Shown piece after piece: positions 1-11,221 of a DNA stretch of 64,000 bases. Numbering within the stretch: position 1 is the stretch's first letter; each line of letters begins with the position of its first letter. Location: assembly GCA_930367205.1 (NCBI GenBank), contig CAKNEZ010000014.1, positions 186,001-250,000 on the forward strand, given 5' to 3'. The notes under the pieces are model-generated. The model was not told the origin of the DNA, made no database searches, and saw nothing but the letters and a program-made list of their open reading frames with translations. This DNA is from Acanthosoma haemorrhoidale (Eukaryota > Arthropoda > Insecta > Hemiptera > Acanthosomatidae). Both the position numbers and the translations under genes were made by a program.

Positions 1-93
1 ATGATTCTACAAAGTTCCCAACGAAACTGTACCAAGTACAAGTGTCACACCCATCCCGGGACTTTGATTCCACAATCCGAATGAAGACAAGCC

Positions 94-116
94 AGGTTAT
101 CGATACTTATCAACCT
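94..116. other. Imperfect dyad symmetry within the monomer (example copy)
   Basis: AGGTT (94-98) pairs with AACCT (112-116), and GATA (102-105) pairs with TATC (108-111), leaving a 3-base bulge (ATC) and a 2-base loop (CT). The region also contains the palindrome TATCGATA. It recurs in monomers reading AGGTTATCGATAC. Copies with AGGCTATCGATAC or CTATGGCTACTTATC have a weaker or lost outer arm. Whether it has any function is unknown. Confidence 0.5.
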
Positions 117-288
117 ATGGTGCATTATGATCCTACAAAGTTCCCAATGAAACTGTACCAATTGACAAGGGCCACACCCATCCCGGGACTTTGCTCCCAC
201 GATCCGAATGAAGACAATTCACGCTATCGATACTTATCAAACTATGGTATATAATGATTCTACAAAGTTCCCAATGAAACTGTACCAA

Positions 289-404
289 TATAGGGGTCTC
301 CCCTTAGTGAAAGGCACTTTCCAGCCAAAAATAATTTTCCTTATTTTTCCCACATTCCTATTTTTTATAAGTCTGAGAGCTTAGGAAAAAAAAAAAAAAA
401 AAAA
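289..404 (+). mobile_element. Poly(A)-tailed retroposon-like insert, copy 1
   Basis: A non-satellite segment of 116 bp begins TATAGGGGTCTCCCCTTAG, continues through TTCCAGCCAAAAATAATTTT and ends in GAGCTTAGG followed by 19 A. It splits one monomer after its 35th base, between ACCAA on the left (284-288) and ACCAA on the right (404-408, sharing the last A). The distance between flanking monomer starts (254 and 501) is 247 bp, which is one 127-bp monomer plus exactly 120 bp, as expected for a 115-bp insert with a 5-bp target duplication. AGGGG-TCT-CCCCT can form a small hairpin. A terminal A-tract and a short target duplication suggest retroposition of a 5'-truncated RNA or LINE/SINE end. I cannot assign the source, and I see no tRNA-like A/B boxes or long open frame. 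This copy and copy 2 have GTCTGAG near the tail. Confidence 0.75.
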
Positions 405-1718
405 CCAATTGACAATGGCCACACACATCTTGGGACTTTGCTCCTATGATCCTAATCAAGTCATGCCAAGATATGGATATTTATCAGCCTATGGTAGATC
501 ATGATTCTACAAACTTCCCATTGAAAGTGCACCAAAGTACAAGTGTCACACCCATCCCGGGACTTTGATTCCACAATCCGAATGAAGTCAAGCCAGGTTA
601 TCGATACTTATCAACCTATGGTACATAATGACTCTACAAAGTTGCCATTGAAACAGTACCAATTGACAAGGGCCACACCCATCCCTGGAGTTTGCTCCTT
701 CGATCCGAATGACGATATGCCAGGCTATGAGTACTTATCAACCTATAGTCGACAATGATTCTAAAGAGTTCTATTGACAATTCCATATACAAGTTTCACA
801 CACATCCCGGGACTTTGCTCCCAAGATCGGAAAGAAGATAAGCCAGCCTATTGGTACTTATCACCCTATGGTAGATCATGATTCTACAAAGTTCCCATTG
901 AAACTGCACCAATTGACAAGGGTCACACCCATCCCGGCATATGCTCCTAGAATCTCTATGTTGAGCAAGCCTGGCTATCGACACTTATCAACCTATGGTA
1001 CATAATGATTCTACAAAGTTCCCCATGAAACTGTACCAAATGACAACGGTCACCCCCATCCCGGGACTTTGCTCCTTTGATCCGAATGACGATATGCCAG
1101 GCTATGAGTACTTATCAACCTATAGTCGACAATGATTCTAAAGAGTTCTATTGAAGCTGCACTAATTGACAAGTTTCACACACATCCCGGGACTTTGCTC
1201 CCAAGATCGGAAAGAAGATAAGCCAGCCTATTGGTACTTATCACCCTGTGGTAGATCATGATTCCACAAAGTTCCCATTGAAACTGCACCAATTGACAAG
1301 GGTCACACCCATTCCGGCATATGCTCCTAGAATCTCTATGTTGAGCAAGCCTGGCTATGGCTACTTATCACCCTATGGTAGATCATGATTCTACAAACTT
1401 TCCATTGGAACTGCACCAATTGACAAGGGTCACACCCATCCCGGAACTTTGCTCCTACGATCCGAATAAAGATAGGCCAAGCTATAGGTACTTATTAACC
1501 TATGGTACACAATGACTCTACAAAGTTGCCATTGAAGCTGTACTAATTGGCAAGGATCACACTTATCCCAGGACTTTGCTCCTACGATCCAAATGAAGAA
1601 TGGCATGGCTATGGGTACTAATCAACCTATGGTAGATAATGATTCCACAAAGTTCCCATTGAAAAATACCAAGTAGCAAAGGTCACACCCATCCCAGGAT
1701 TTTGATTCCACAATCCGA

Positions 1719-3240
1719 ATGAAGACATGCCAGGTTATCGATACTTATCAACCTATGTTACATAATGATTCTACAAAGTTCCCATTGAAACGGTACCAAT
1801 TGACAATGGCCACACACATCTTGGGACTTTGCTCCTATGATCCTAATCAAGTCATGCCAAGATATGGATATTTATCAGCCTATGGTAGATCAGGATTCTA
1901 CAAACTTCCCATTGAAACTGCACCAATTGCCAAGGGCCACACCCATTCCGGCATATGCTCCTAGAATCTCTATGTTGAGCAAGCCTGGCTATGGCTACTT
2001 ATCACCCTATGTTAGATCATGATTCTACAAACTTTCCATTGGAACTGCACCAATTGACAAGGGTCACACCCATTCCGGCATATGCTCCTAGAATCTCTCT
2101 GTTGAGCAAGCCTTACTATCGATACTTATCAACCTATGGTACATAATGATTCTACAAAGTTCCCCATGAAACTGTACCAAATGACAAGGGCCACACCCAT
2201 TCCGGGACTTTGCTCCTACGATCCGAATAAAGACAAGCCAGGCTATCGATACTTATCAACCTATAGTAGATAATGATTCTACACAGTTCCGATTGAAACT
2301 GTACCAATTGACAAGGGCTACACCTATCCTGGGACTTTGCTCCTACGATCCTTATCAAGTCATGCCAAGATATGGCTATTTATCACCCTATGGTAGATCA
2401 TGATTCTACAAAGTTCCCATTGAAACTGCACCAATTGACAAGGGTCACACCCATCCCGGCATATGCTCCTAGAATCTCTATGTTGAGCAAGCCTGGCTAT
2501 CGACACTTATCAACCTATGGTACATAATGATTCTACAAAGTTCCCCATGAAACTGTACCAAATGACAACGGTCACCCCCATCCCGGGACTTTGCTCCTTT
2601 GATCCGAATGACGATATGCCAGGCTATGAGTACTTATCAACCTATAGTCGACAATGATTCTAAAGAGTTCTATTGAAGCTGCACTAATTGACAAGTTTCA
2701 CACACATCCCGGGACTTTGCTCCCAAGATCGGAAAGAAGATAAGCCAGCCTATTGGTACTTATCACCCTGTGGTAGATCATGATTCCACAAAGTTCCCAT
2801 TGAATCTGCACCAATTGACAAGGGTCACACCCATTCCGGCATATGCTCCTAGAATCTCTATGTTGAGCAAGCCTGGCTATGGCTACTTATCACCCTATGG
2901 TAGATCATGATTCTACAAACTTTCCATTGGAACTGCACCAATTGACAAGGGTCACACCCATCCCGGAACTTTGCTCCTACGATCCGAATAAAGATAGGCC
3001 AAGCTTTAGGTACTTATTAACCTATGGTACATAATGACTCTACAAAGTGGCCATTGAAGCTGTACTAATTGGCAAGGATCACACTTATCCCAGGACTTTG
3101 CTCCTACGATCCAAATGAAGAATGGCATGGCTATGGGTACTTATCAACCTATGGTAGATAATGATTCCACAAAGTTCCCATTGAAAAATACCAAGTAGCA
3201 AAGGTCACACCCATCCCAGGATTTTGATTCCACAATCCGA
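1719..3240. repeat. 12-monomer HOR, 1522 bp
   Basis: The distance between the distinctive monomer with GAAGACATGCCAGG at 1719 and its next equivalent at 3241 is 1522 bp, which is 12 monomers of 126.8 bp. The same 1522-bp spacing recurs at six other places in the window, so this is a true higher-order unit. In this copy the monomer near 2152 has AGTTCCCCATGAAACTG (form v0). Confidence 0.88.
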
Positions 3241-3667
3241 ATGAAGACATGCCAGGTTATCGATACTTATCAACCTATGTTACATAATGATTCTACAAAG
3301 TTCCCATTGAAACGGTACCAATTGACAATGGCCACACACATCTTGGGACTTTGCTCCTATGATCCTAATCAAGTCATGCCAAGATATGGATATTTATCAG
3401 CCTATGGTAGATCAGGATTCTACAAACTTCCCATTGAAACTGCACCAATTGACAAGGGCCACACCCATCCCGGGACTTTGCTCCTACGATCCGAATGAAG
3501 ACAATTCACGCTATCGATACTTATCAACCTTTGGTACATAATGATTCTACAAAGTTCCCAACGAAACTGTACCAAAGTACAAGTGTCATACCCATCCCGG
3601 GACTTTGATTCCACAATCCGAATGAAGACAAGCCAGGTTATCGATTCTTATCAACCTATGGTGCATT

Positions 3668-3805
3668 ATGATCCTACAACGTTCCCCTTCAAAAGTACTA
3701 AATGACAAGGGTCACACCTATCCCAGGACTTTGATCCCACAATCCGAGTACTTATCAACCTATAGTCGACATTGATTCTAAAGAGTTCCTAACACATAAT
3801 ACATA
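3668..3805. repeat. Pair of truncated monomers (103 bp and 35 bp)
   Basis: The monomer at 3668 is 103 bp because AATCCGA joins directly to GTACTTATCAACC, losing about 24 bp. The next, at 3771, is only 35 bp: GATTCTAAAGAGTTCCT joins AACACATAATACATA before the next monomer starts at 3806. The first also has an unusual 5' part (TTCCCCTTCAAAAGTACT). These are the shortest monomers I found. Confidence 0.85.
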
Positions 3806-4600
3806 ATGACTCTACAAACTTCCCATTGAAACTGTACCAATGTACAAGTGTCACACCCATCCCGGGACTTTGATTCCTCAATCCAAATGAAGACAAGCCA
3901 GGTTATCGATACTTATCAACCTATGGTAGATAATGATTCTATAAAGTTCCCATTGAGACGGTTCCAATGACAACGGCCACACCCATCTTGGGACTTTGCT
4001 CCTATGATCCTAATCAAGTCATGCCAAGATATGGATATTTATCAGCCTATGGTAGATCATGATTCTACAAACTTCCCATTGAAACTGCACCAAAGTACAA
4101 GTGTCACACCCATCCCGGGACTTTGATTCCACAATCCGAATGAAGACAAGCCAGGTTATCGATACTTATCAACCTATGGTATATAATGATTCTACAAAGT
4201 TCCCAATGAAACTGTACTAATTGACAAGCGCCACACCCATCCTGGGACTTTGCTCCTACGATCCAAATGAAGACAATTCACGCTATCGATACTTATCAAC
4301 CTTTGGTACATAATGATTCTACAAAGTTCCCAACGAAACTGTACCAAGTACAAGTGTCACACCCATCCCGGGACTTTGATTCCACAATCCGAATGAAGAC
4401 AAGCCAGGTTATCGATACTTATCAACCTATGGTGCATTATGATCCTACAAAGTTCCCAATGAAACTGTACCAATTGACAAGGGCCACACCCATCCCGGGA
4501 CTTTGCTCCCACGATCCGAATGAAGACAATTCACGCTATCGATACTTATCAAACTATGGTATATAATGATTCTACAAAGTTCCCAATGAAACTGTACCAA

Positions 4601-4716
4601 TATAGGGGTCTCCCCTTAGTGAAAGGCACTTTCCAGCCAAAAATAATTTTCCTTATTTTTCCCACATTCCTATTTTTTATAAGTCTGAGAGCTTAGGAAA
4701 AAAAAAAAAAAAAAAA
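4601..4716 (+). mobile_element. Poly(A)-tailed retroposon-like insert, copy 2
   Basis: Identical by eye to the copy at 289-404, with GGGG, GTCTGAG and 19 A. It lies exactly 4312 bp away, so it was copied with the surrounding unit and was not inserted independently. Confidence 0.75.
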
Positions 4717-6030
4717 CCAATTGACAATGGCCACACACATCTTGGGACTTTGCTCCTATGATCCTAATCAAGTCATGCCAAGATATGGATATTTATCAGC
4801 CTATGGTAGATCATGATTCTACAAACTTCCCATTGAAAGTGCACCAAAGTACAAGTGTCACACCCATCCCGGGACTTTGATTCCACAATCCGAATGAAGT
4901 CAAGCCAGGTTATCGATACTTATCAACCTATGGTACATAATGACTCTACAAAGTTGCCATTGAAACAGTACCAATTGACAAGGGCCACACCCATCCCTGG
5001 AGTTTGCTCCTTCGATCCGAATGACGATATGCCAGGCTATGAGTACTTATCAACCTATAGTCGACAATGATTCTAAAGAGTTCTATTGACAATTCCATAT
5101 ACAAGTTTCACACACATCCCGGGACTTTGCTCCCAAGATCGGAAAGAAGATAAGCCAGCCTATTGGTACTTATCACCATATGGTAGATCATGATTCTACA
5201 AAGTTCCCATTGAAACTGCACCAATTGACAAGGGTCACACCCATCCCGGCATATGCTCCTAGAATCTCTATGTTGAGCAAGCCTGGCTATCGACACTTAT
5301 CAACCTATGGTACATAATGATTCTACAAAGTTCCCCATGAAACTGTACCAAATGACAACGGTCACCCCCATCCCGGGACTTTGCTCCTTTGATCCGAATG
5401 ACGATATGCCAGGCTATGAGTACTTATCAACCTATAGTCGACAATGATTCTAAAGAGTTCTATTGAAGCTGCACTAATTGACAAGTTTCACACACATCCC
5501 GGGACTTTGCTCCCAAGATCGGAAAGAAGATAAGCCAGCCTATTGGTACTTATCACCCTGTGGTAGATCATGATTCCACAAAGTTCCCATTGAAACTGCA
5601 CCAATTGACAAGGGTCACACCCATTCCGGCATATGCTCCTAGAATCTCTATGTTGAGCAAGCCTGGCTATGGCTACTTATCACCCTATGGTAGATCATGA
5701 TTCTACAAACTTTCCATTGGAACTGCACCAATTGACAAGGGTCACACCCATCCCGGAACTTTGCTCCTACGATCCGAATAAAGATAGGCCAAGCTATAGG
5801 TACTTATTAACCTATGGTACACAATGACTCTACAAAGTTGCCATTGAAGCTGTACTAATTGGCAAGGATCACACTTATCCCAGGACTTTGCTCCTACGAT
5901 CCAAATGAAGAATGGCATGGCTATGGGTACTAATCAACCTATGGTAGATAATGATTCCACAAAGTTCCCATTGAAAAATACCAAGTAGCAAAGGTCACAC
6001 CCATCCCAGGATTTTGATTCCACAATCCGA

Positions 6031-7552
6031 ATGAAGACATGCCAGGTTATCGATACTTATCAACCTATGTTACATAATGATTCTACAAAGTTCCCATTGA
6101 AACGGTACCAATTGACAATGGCCACACACATCTTGGGACTTTGCTCCTATGATCCTAATCAAGTCATGCCAAGATATGGATATTTATCAGCCTATGGTAG
6201 ATCAGGATTCTACAAACTTCCCATTGAAACTGCACCAATTGCCAAGGGCCACACCCATTCCGGCATATGCTCCTAGAATCTCTATGTTGAGCAAGCCGGG
6301 CTATGGCTACTTATCACCCTATGTTAGATCATGATTCTACAAACTTTCCATTGGAACTGCACCAATTGACAAGGGTCACACCCATTCCGGCATATGCTCC
6401 TAGAATCTCTCTGTTGAGCAAGCCTTACTATCGATACTTATCAACCTATGGTACATAATGATTCTACAAAGTTCCCCATGAAACTGTACCAAATGACAAG
6501 GGCCACACCCATTCCGGGACTTTGCTCCTACGATCCGAATAAAGACAAGCCAGGCTATCGATACTTATCAACCTATAGTAGATAATGATTCTACACAGTT
6601 CCGATTGAAACTGTACCAATTGACAAGGGCTACACCTATCCTGGGACTTTGCTCCTACGATCCTTATCAAGTCATGCCAAGATATGGCTATTTATCACCC
6701 TATGGTAGATCATGATTCTACAAAGTTCCCATTGAAACTGCACCAATTGACAAGGGTCACACCCATCCCGGCATATGCTCCTAGAATCTCTATGTTGAGC
6801 AAGCCTGGCTATCGACACTTATCAACCTATGGTACATAATGATTCTACAAAGTTCCCCATGAAACTGTACCAAATGACAACGGTCACCCCCATCCCGGGA
6901 CTTTGCTCCTTTGATCCGAATGACGATATGCCAGGCTATGAGCACTTATCAACCTATAGTCGACAATGATTCTAAAGAGTTCTATTGAAGCTGCACTAAT
7001 TGACAAGTTTCACACACATCCCGGGACTTTGCTCCCAAGATCGGAAAGAAGATAAGCCAGCCTATTGGTACTTATCACCCTGTGGTAGATCATGATTCCA
7101 CAAAGTTCCCATTGAATCTGCACCAATTGACAAGGGTCACACCCATTCCGGCATATGCTCCTAGAATCTCTATGTTGAGCAAGCCTGGCTATGGCTACTT
7201 ATCACCCTATGGTAGATCATGATTCTACAAACTTTCCATTGGAACTGCACCAATTGACAAGGGTCACACCCATCCCGGAACTTTGCTCCTACGATCCGAA
7301 TAAAGATAGGCCAAGCTTTAGGTACTTATTAACCTATGGTACATAATGACTCTACAAAGTGGCCATTGAAGCTGTACTAATTGGCAAGGATCACACTTAT
7401 CCCAGGACTTTGCTCCTACGATCCAAATGAAGAATGGCATGGCTATGGGTACTTATCAACCTATGGTAGATAATGATTCCACAAAGTTCCCATTGAAAAA
7501 TACCAAGTAGCAAAGGTCACACCCATCCCAGGATTTTGATTCCACAATCCGA
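6031..7552. repeat. 12-monomer HOR, 1522 bp
   Basis: Copy of the 1719-3240 unit at 4312 bp offset, same v0 form near 6464, with a private GAGCACTTATC variant near 6940. Confidence 0.88.
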
Positions 7553-8060
7553 ATGAAGACATGCCAGGTTATCGATACTTATCAACCTATGTTACATAAT
7601 GATTCTACAAAGTTCCCATTGAAACGGTACCAATTGACAATGGCCACACACATCTTGGGACTTTGCTCCTATGATCCTAATCAAGTCATGCCAAGATATG
7701 GATATTTATCAGCCTATGGTAGATCAGGATTCTACAAACTTCCCATTGAAACTGCACCAATTGCCAAGGGCCACACCCATTCCGGCATATGCTCCTAGAA
7801 TCTCTACGTTGAGCAAGCCTGGCTATGGCTACTTATCACCCTATGGTAGATCATGATTCTACAAACTTTCCATTGGAACTGCACCAATTGACAAGGGTCA
7901 CACCCATCCCGGCATATGCTCCTAGAATCTCTCTGTTGAGCAAGCCTGGCTATCAATACTTATTAACTTATGGTATATAAGGATTCTACAAAGTTCCCAA
8001 TGAAACAGTACCAATTAACAAGGGCCACACCCATCCCAGGATTTTGATCCCACAATCCGA
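7553..8060. repeat. 4-monomer unit, 508 bp (tandem pair with 8061)
   Basis: The unit repeats at 8061 with almost no change until about 8541. It contains one monomer with CTCTACGTTGAGCAAGCC. It belongs to a 3/4/5-mer ladder that differs only in how many CTACGTTGAG monomers are present. Confidence 0.88.
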
Positions 8061-10057
8061 ATGAAGACATGCCAGGTTATCGATACTTATCAACCTATGT
8101 TACATAATGATTCTACAAAGTTCCCATTGAAACGGTACCAATTGACAATGGCCACACACATCTTGGGACTTTGCTCCTATGATCCTAATCAAGTCATGCC
8201 AAGATATGGATATTTATCAGCCTATGGTAGATCAGGATTCTACAAACTTCCCATTGAAACTGCACCAATTGCCAAGGGCCACACCCATTCCGGCATATGC
8301 TCCTAGAATCTCTACGTTGAGCAAGCCTGGCTATGGCTACTTATCACCCTATGGTAGATCATGATTCTACAAACTTTCCATTGGAACTGCACCAATTGAC
8401 AAGGGTCACACCCATCCCGGCATATACTCCTAGAATCTCTCTGTTGAGCAAGCCTGGCTATCAATACTTATTAACTTATGGTATATAAGGATTCTACAAA
8501 GTTCCCAATGAAACTGTACCAATTGACAAGGGCCACACCCATCCCGGGACTTTGATCCTACGATCCGAATAAAGACAAGCCAGGTTATCAATACTTATCA
8601 ACCTATGGTATATAATGATTCTACAAAGTTCCCAATGAAACTGTACCAATTGACAAGGGCGACACCCATCCCGGGACTTTGCTCCTGCGATCCGAATGAA
8701 GACAATTCACGCTATCGATACTTATCAACCTATGGTGCATAATGATTCTACAAAGTTCCTATTTAAACTGTACCAATGTACAAGTGTCACACCCTTCCCG
8801 GGACTTTGATTCCTCAATCCGAATGAAGACAAGCCAGGTTATCGATACTTATCAACCTATGGTAGATAATGATTCTATAAAGTTCCCATTGAAACGGTTC
8901 CAATTGACAATGGCCACACACATCTTGGGACTTTGCTCCTATGATCCTAATCAAGTCATGCCAAGATATGGATACTTATCAGCCTATGGTAGATCATGAT
9001 TCTACAAACTTCCCATTGAAACTGCACCAAAGTACAAGTGTCACACCCATCCCGGGACTTTGATTCCACAATCCGAATAAAGACAAGCCAGGTTATCGAT
9101 ACTTATCAACCTATGGTATATAATGATTCTACAAAGTTCCCAATGAAACTGTACACATTGACAAGGGCCACACCCATCCCGGGACTTTGCTCCTACGATC
9201 CGAATGAAGACAATTCACGCTATCGATACTTATCAACCTTTGGTACATAATGATTCTACAAAGTTCCCAACGAAACTGTACCAAAGTACAAGTGTCACAC
9301 CCATCCCGGGACTTTGATTCCACAATCCGAATGAAGACAAGCCAGGTTATCGATACTTATCAACCTATGGTGCATTATGATCCTACAACGTTCCCCTTCA
9401 AAAGTACTAAATGACAAGGGTCACACCTATCCCAGGACTTTGATCCCACAATCCGAGTACTTATCAACCTATAGTCGACATTGATTCTAAAGAGTTCCTA
9501 ACACATAATACATAATGACTCTACAAACTTCCCATTGAAACTGCACCAATTGACAAGGGTCACACCCATCCCGGCATATGCTCCTAGAATCTCTATGTTG
9601 AGCAAGCCTGGCTATCGATACTTATCAACCTATGGCACATAATGATTCTACAAAGTTCCCAATGAAACTGTACCAATTGACAAGGGCCACATCCATCCCG
9701 GGACTTTGCTCCTACGATCCGAATGAAGACAATTCACGCTATCGATACTTATCAACCTTTGGTACATAATGATTCTACAAAGTTCCCAACGAAACTGTAC
9801 CAAAGTACAAGTGTCACACCCATCCCGGGACTTTGATTCCACAATCCGAATGAAGACAAGCCAGGTTATCGATACTTATCAACCTATGGTGCATTATGGT
9901 CCTACAAAGTTCCCAATGAAACTGTATTAATTGACAAGGGCCACACCCATCCCGGGACTTTGCTCCCACGATCCGAATGAAGACAATTCACGCTATCGAT
10001 ACTTATCAAACTATGGTATAAAATGATTCTACAAAGTTCCCAATGAAACTGTACCAA
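7763..10057. repeat. Mosaic satellite stretch with 4-mer repeat and truncated monomers
   Basis: After copy 2 of the 4312-bp unit breaks off, this stretch contains the second half of a 508-bp tandem pair (starts at 7553 and 8061). It then holds monomers of the GTACAAGTGTCAC group, a second copy of the damaged short-monomer pair (9377-9514), and the monomers that lead into insert copy 3. One local variant, GCATTATGGTCC near 9892, replaces the usual GCATTATGATCC. Nothing other than satellite is visible. Confidence 0.85.
9377..9514. repeat. Pair of truncated monomers, second copy
   Basis: Same 103-bp plus 35-bp pair as at 3668-3805, with identical junctions, 5709 bp away. The shared junctions show one origin followed by copying. 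The flanks differ on the right: here the chain continues ACTTCCCATTGAAACTGCACCAATTGAC, there ACTTCCCATTGAAACTGTACCAATGTAC. Confidence 0.85.
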
Positions 10058-10171
10058 TATAGGGGTCTCCCCTTAGTGAAAGGCACTTTCCAGCCAAAAA
10101 TAATTTTCCTTATTTTTCCCACATTCCTATTTTTACTAAGTTTGAGAGCTTAGGAAAAAAAAAAAAAAAAA
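10058..10171 (+). mobile_element. Poly(A)-tailed retroposon-like insert, copy 3
   Basis: 114 bp with 17 A, the shortest tail in the set. It reads ACTAAGTTTGAG before the tail, where most copies read ATAAG. It occupies the same monomer position with the same ACCAA flanks. The upstream monomer ends GGTATAAAATG where other copies have GGTATATAATG. Confidence 0.75.
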
Positions 10172-10521
10172 CCAATTGACAATGGCCACACACATCTTGG
10201 GACTTTGCTCCTATGATCCTAATCAAGTCATGCCAAGATATGGATATTTATCAGCCTATGGTAGATCATGATTCTACAAACTTCCCATTGAAACTGCACC
10301 AAAGTACAAGTGTCACACCCATCCCGGGACTTTGATTCCACAATCCGAATGAAGACAAGCCAGGTTATCGATACTTATCAACCTATGGTACATAATGACT
10401 CTACAAAGTTGCCATTGAAACAGTACCAATTGACAAGGGCCACACCCATCCCTGGAGTTTGCTCCTTCGATCCGAATGACGATATGCCAGGCTATGAGTA
10501 CTTATCAACCTATAGTCGACA

Positions 10522-10633
10522 ATGATTCTAAAGAGTTCTATTGACAATTCCATATACAAGTTTCACACACATCCCGGGACTTTGCTCCCAAGATCGGAAA
10601 GAAGATAAGCCAGCCTATTGGTACTATGGTTCT
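10522..10633. repeat. 112-bp shortened monomer
   Basis: Between starts at 10522 and 10634 the monomer is 15 bp short. It has TTGACAATTCCATATACAAG in place of the usual TTGAAGCTGCACTAATTGAC tract, and its end reads TTGGTACTATGGTTCTATTG in place of TTGGTACTTATCACCC. Confidence 0.82.
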
Positions 10634-11221
10634 ATTGATTCTAAAGAGTTCTATTGAAGCTGCACTAATCGACAAGTTTCACACACATCCCGGGACTTTG
10701 CTCCCAAGATCGGAAAGAAGATAAGCCAGCCTATTGGTACTTATCACCCTGTGGTAGATCATGATTCCACAAAGTTCCCATTGAAACTGCACCAATTGAC
10801 AAGGGTCACACCCAATCCGGCATATGCTCCTAGAATCTCTATGTTGAGCAAGCCTGGCTATGGCTACTTATCACCCTATGGTAGATCACGATTCTACAAA
10901 CTTTCCATTGGAACTGCACCAATTGACAAGGGTCACACCCATCCCGGAACATTGCTCCTACGATCCGAATAAAGATAGGCCAAGCTATAGGTACTTATTA
11001 ACCTATGGTACATAATGACTCTACAAAGTTGCCATTGAAGCTGTACTAATTGGCAAGGATCACACTTATCCCAGGACTTTGCTCCTACGATCCAAATTAA
11101 GAATGGCATGGCTATGGGTACTTATCAACCTATGGTAGATAATGATTCCACAAAGTTCCTATTGAAAAATACCAAGTAGCAAAGGTCACACCCATCCCAG
11201 GATTTTGATCCCAAAATCCGA

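Larger units (their letters stand above)
1..4312. repeat. 4312-bp composite unit, copy 1
   Basis: This is the first copy of a unit that begins again at 4313, where the sequence restarts with the same first monomer, including the rare 126-bp form with ACCAAGTACAAG. It holds insert copy 1 near its left end, one complete 12-monomer HOR (1719-3240), the start of a second, and a damaged pair of short monomers at 3668-3805. 4312 bp corresponds to 33 monomers plus the 120-bp insertion event and small length changes. No gene is seen. Confidence 0.9.
4313..7762. repeat. 4312-bp composite unit, copy 2 (partial)
   Basis: This stretch is collinear with 1-3450 at a constant offset of 4312 bp. Reading by eye I noticed only a few substitutions over about 3.4 kb, for example CACCCTATGG against CACCATATGG near 5176, GAGTACTTA against GAGCACTTA near 6940, and CCTGG against CCGGG near 6297. 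The match breaks near 3451/7763, where copy 1 reads TTGACAAGG and this copy TTGCCAAGG and then follows a different chain of monomers. Such high identity implies a recent duplication or strong homogenisation. Confidence 0.88.

Noticed and set aside
289..404. Insert as a tRNA-derived SINE, an LTR or a Helitron
   Set aside because: No tRNA-like A or B box, no TG...CA ends and no TC...CTRR ends are visible. Only the A-tail and short target duplication are supported, so the class is left open.
386..404. A-tract as a simple assembly or slippage artefact
   Set aside because: It comes with about 97 bp of sequence that is not satellite, and removing 120 bp restores a perfect monomer, so it is part of an insertion. 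Its exact length may still be affected by sequencing error.
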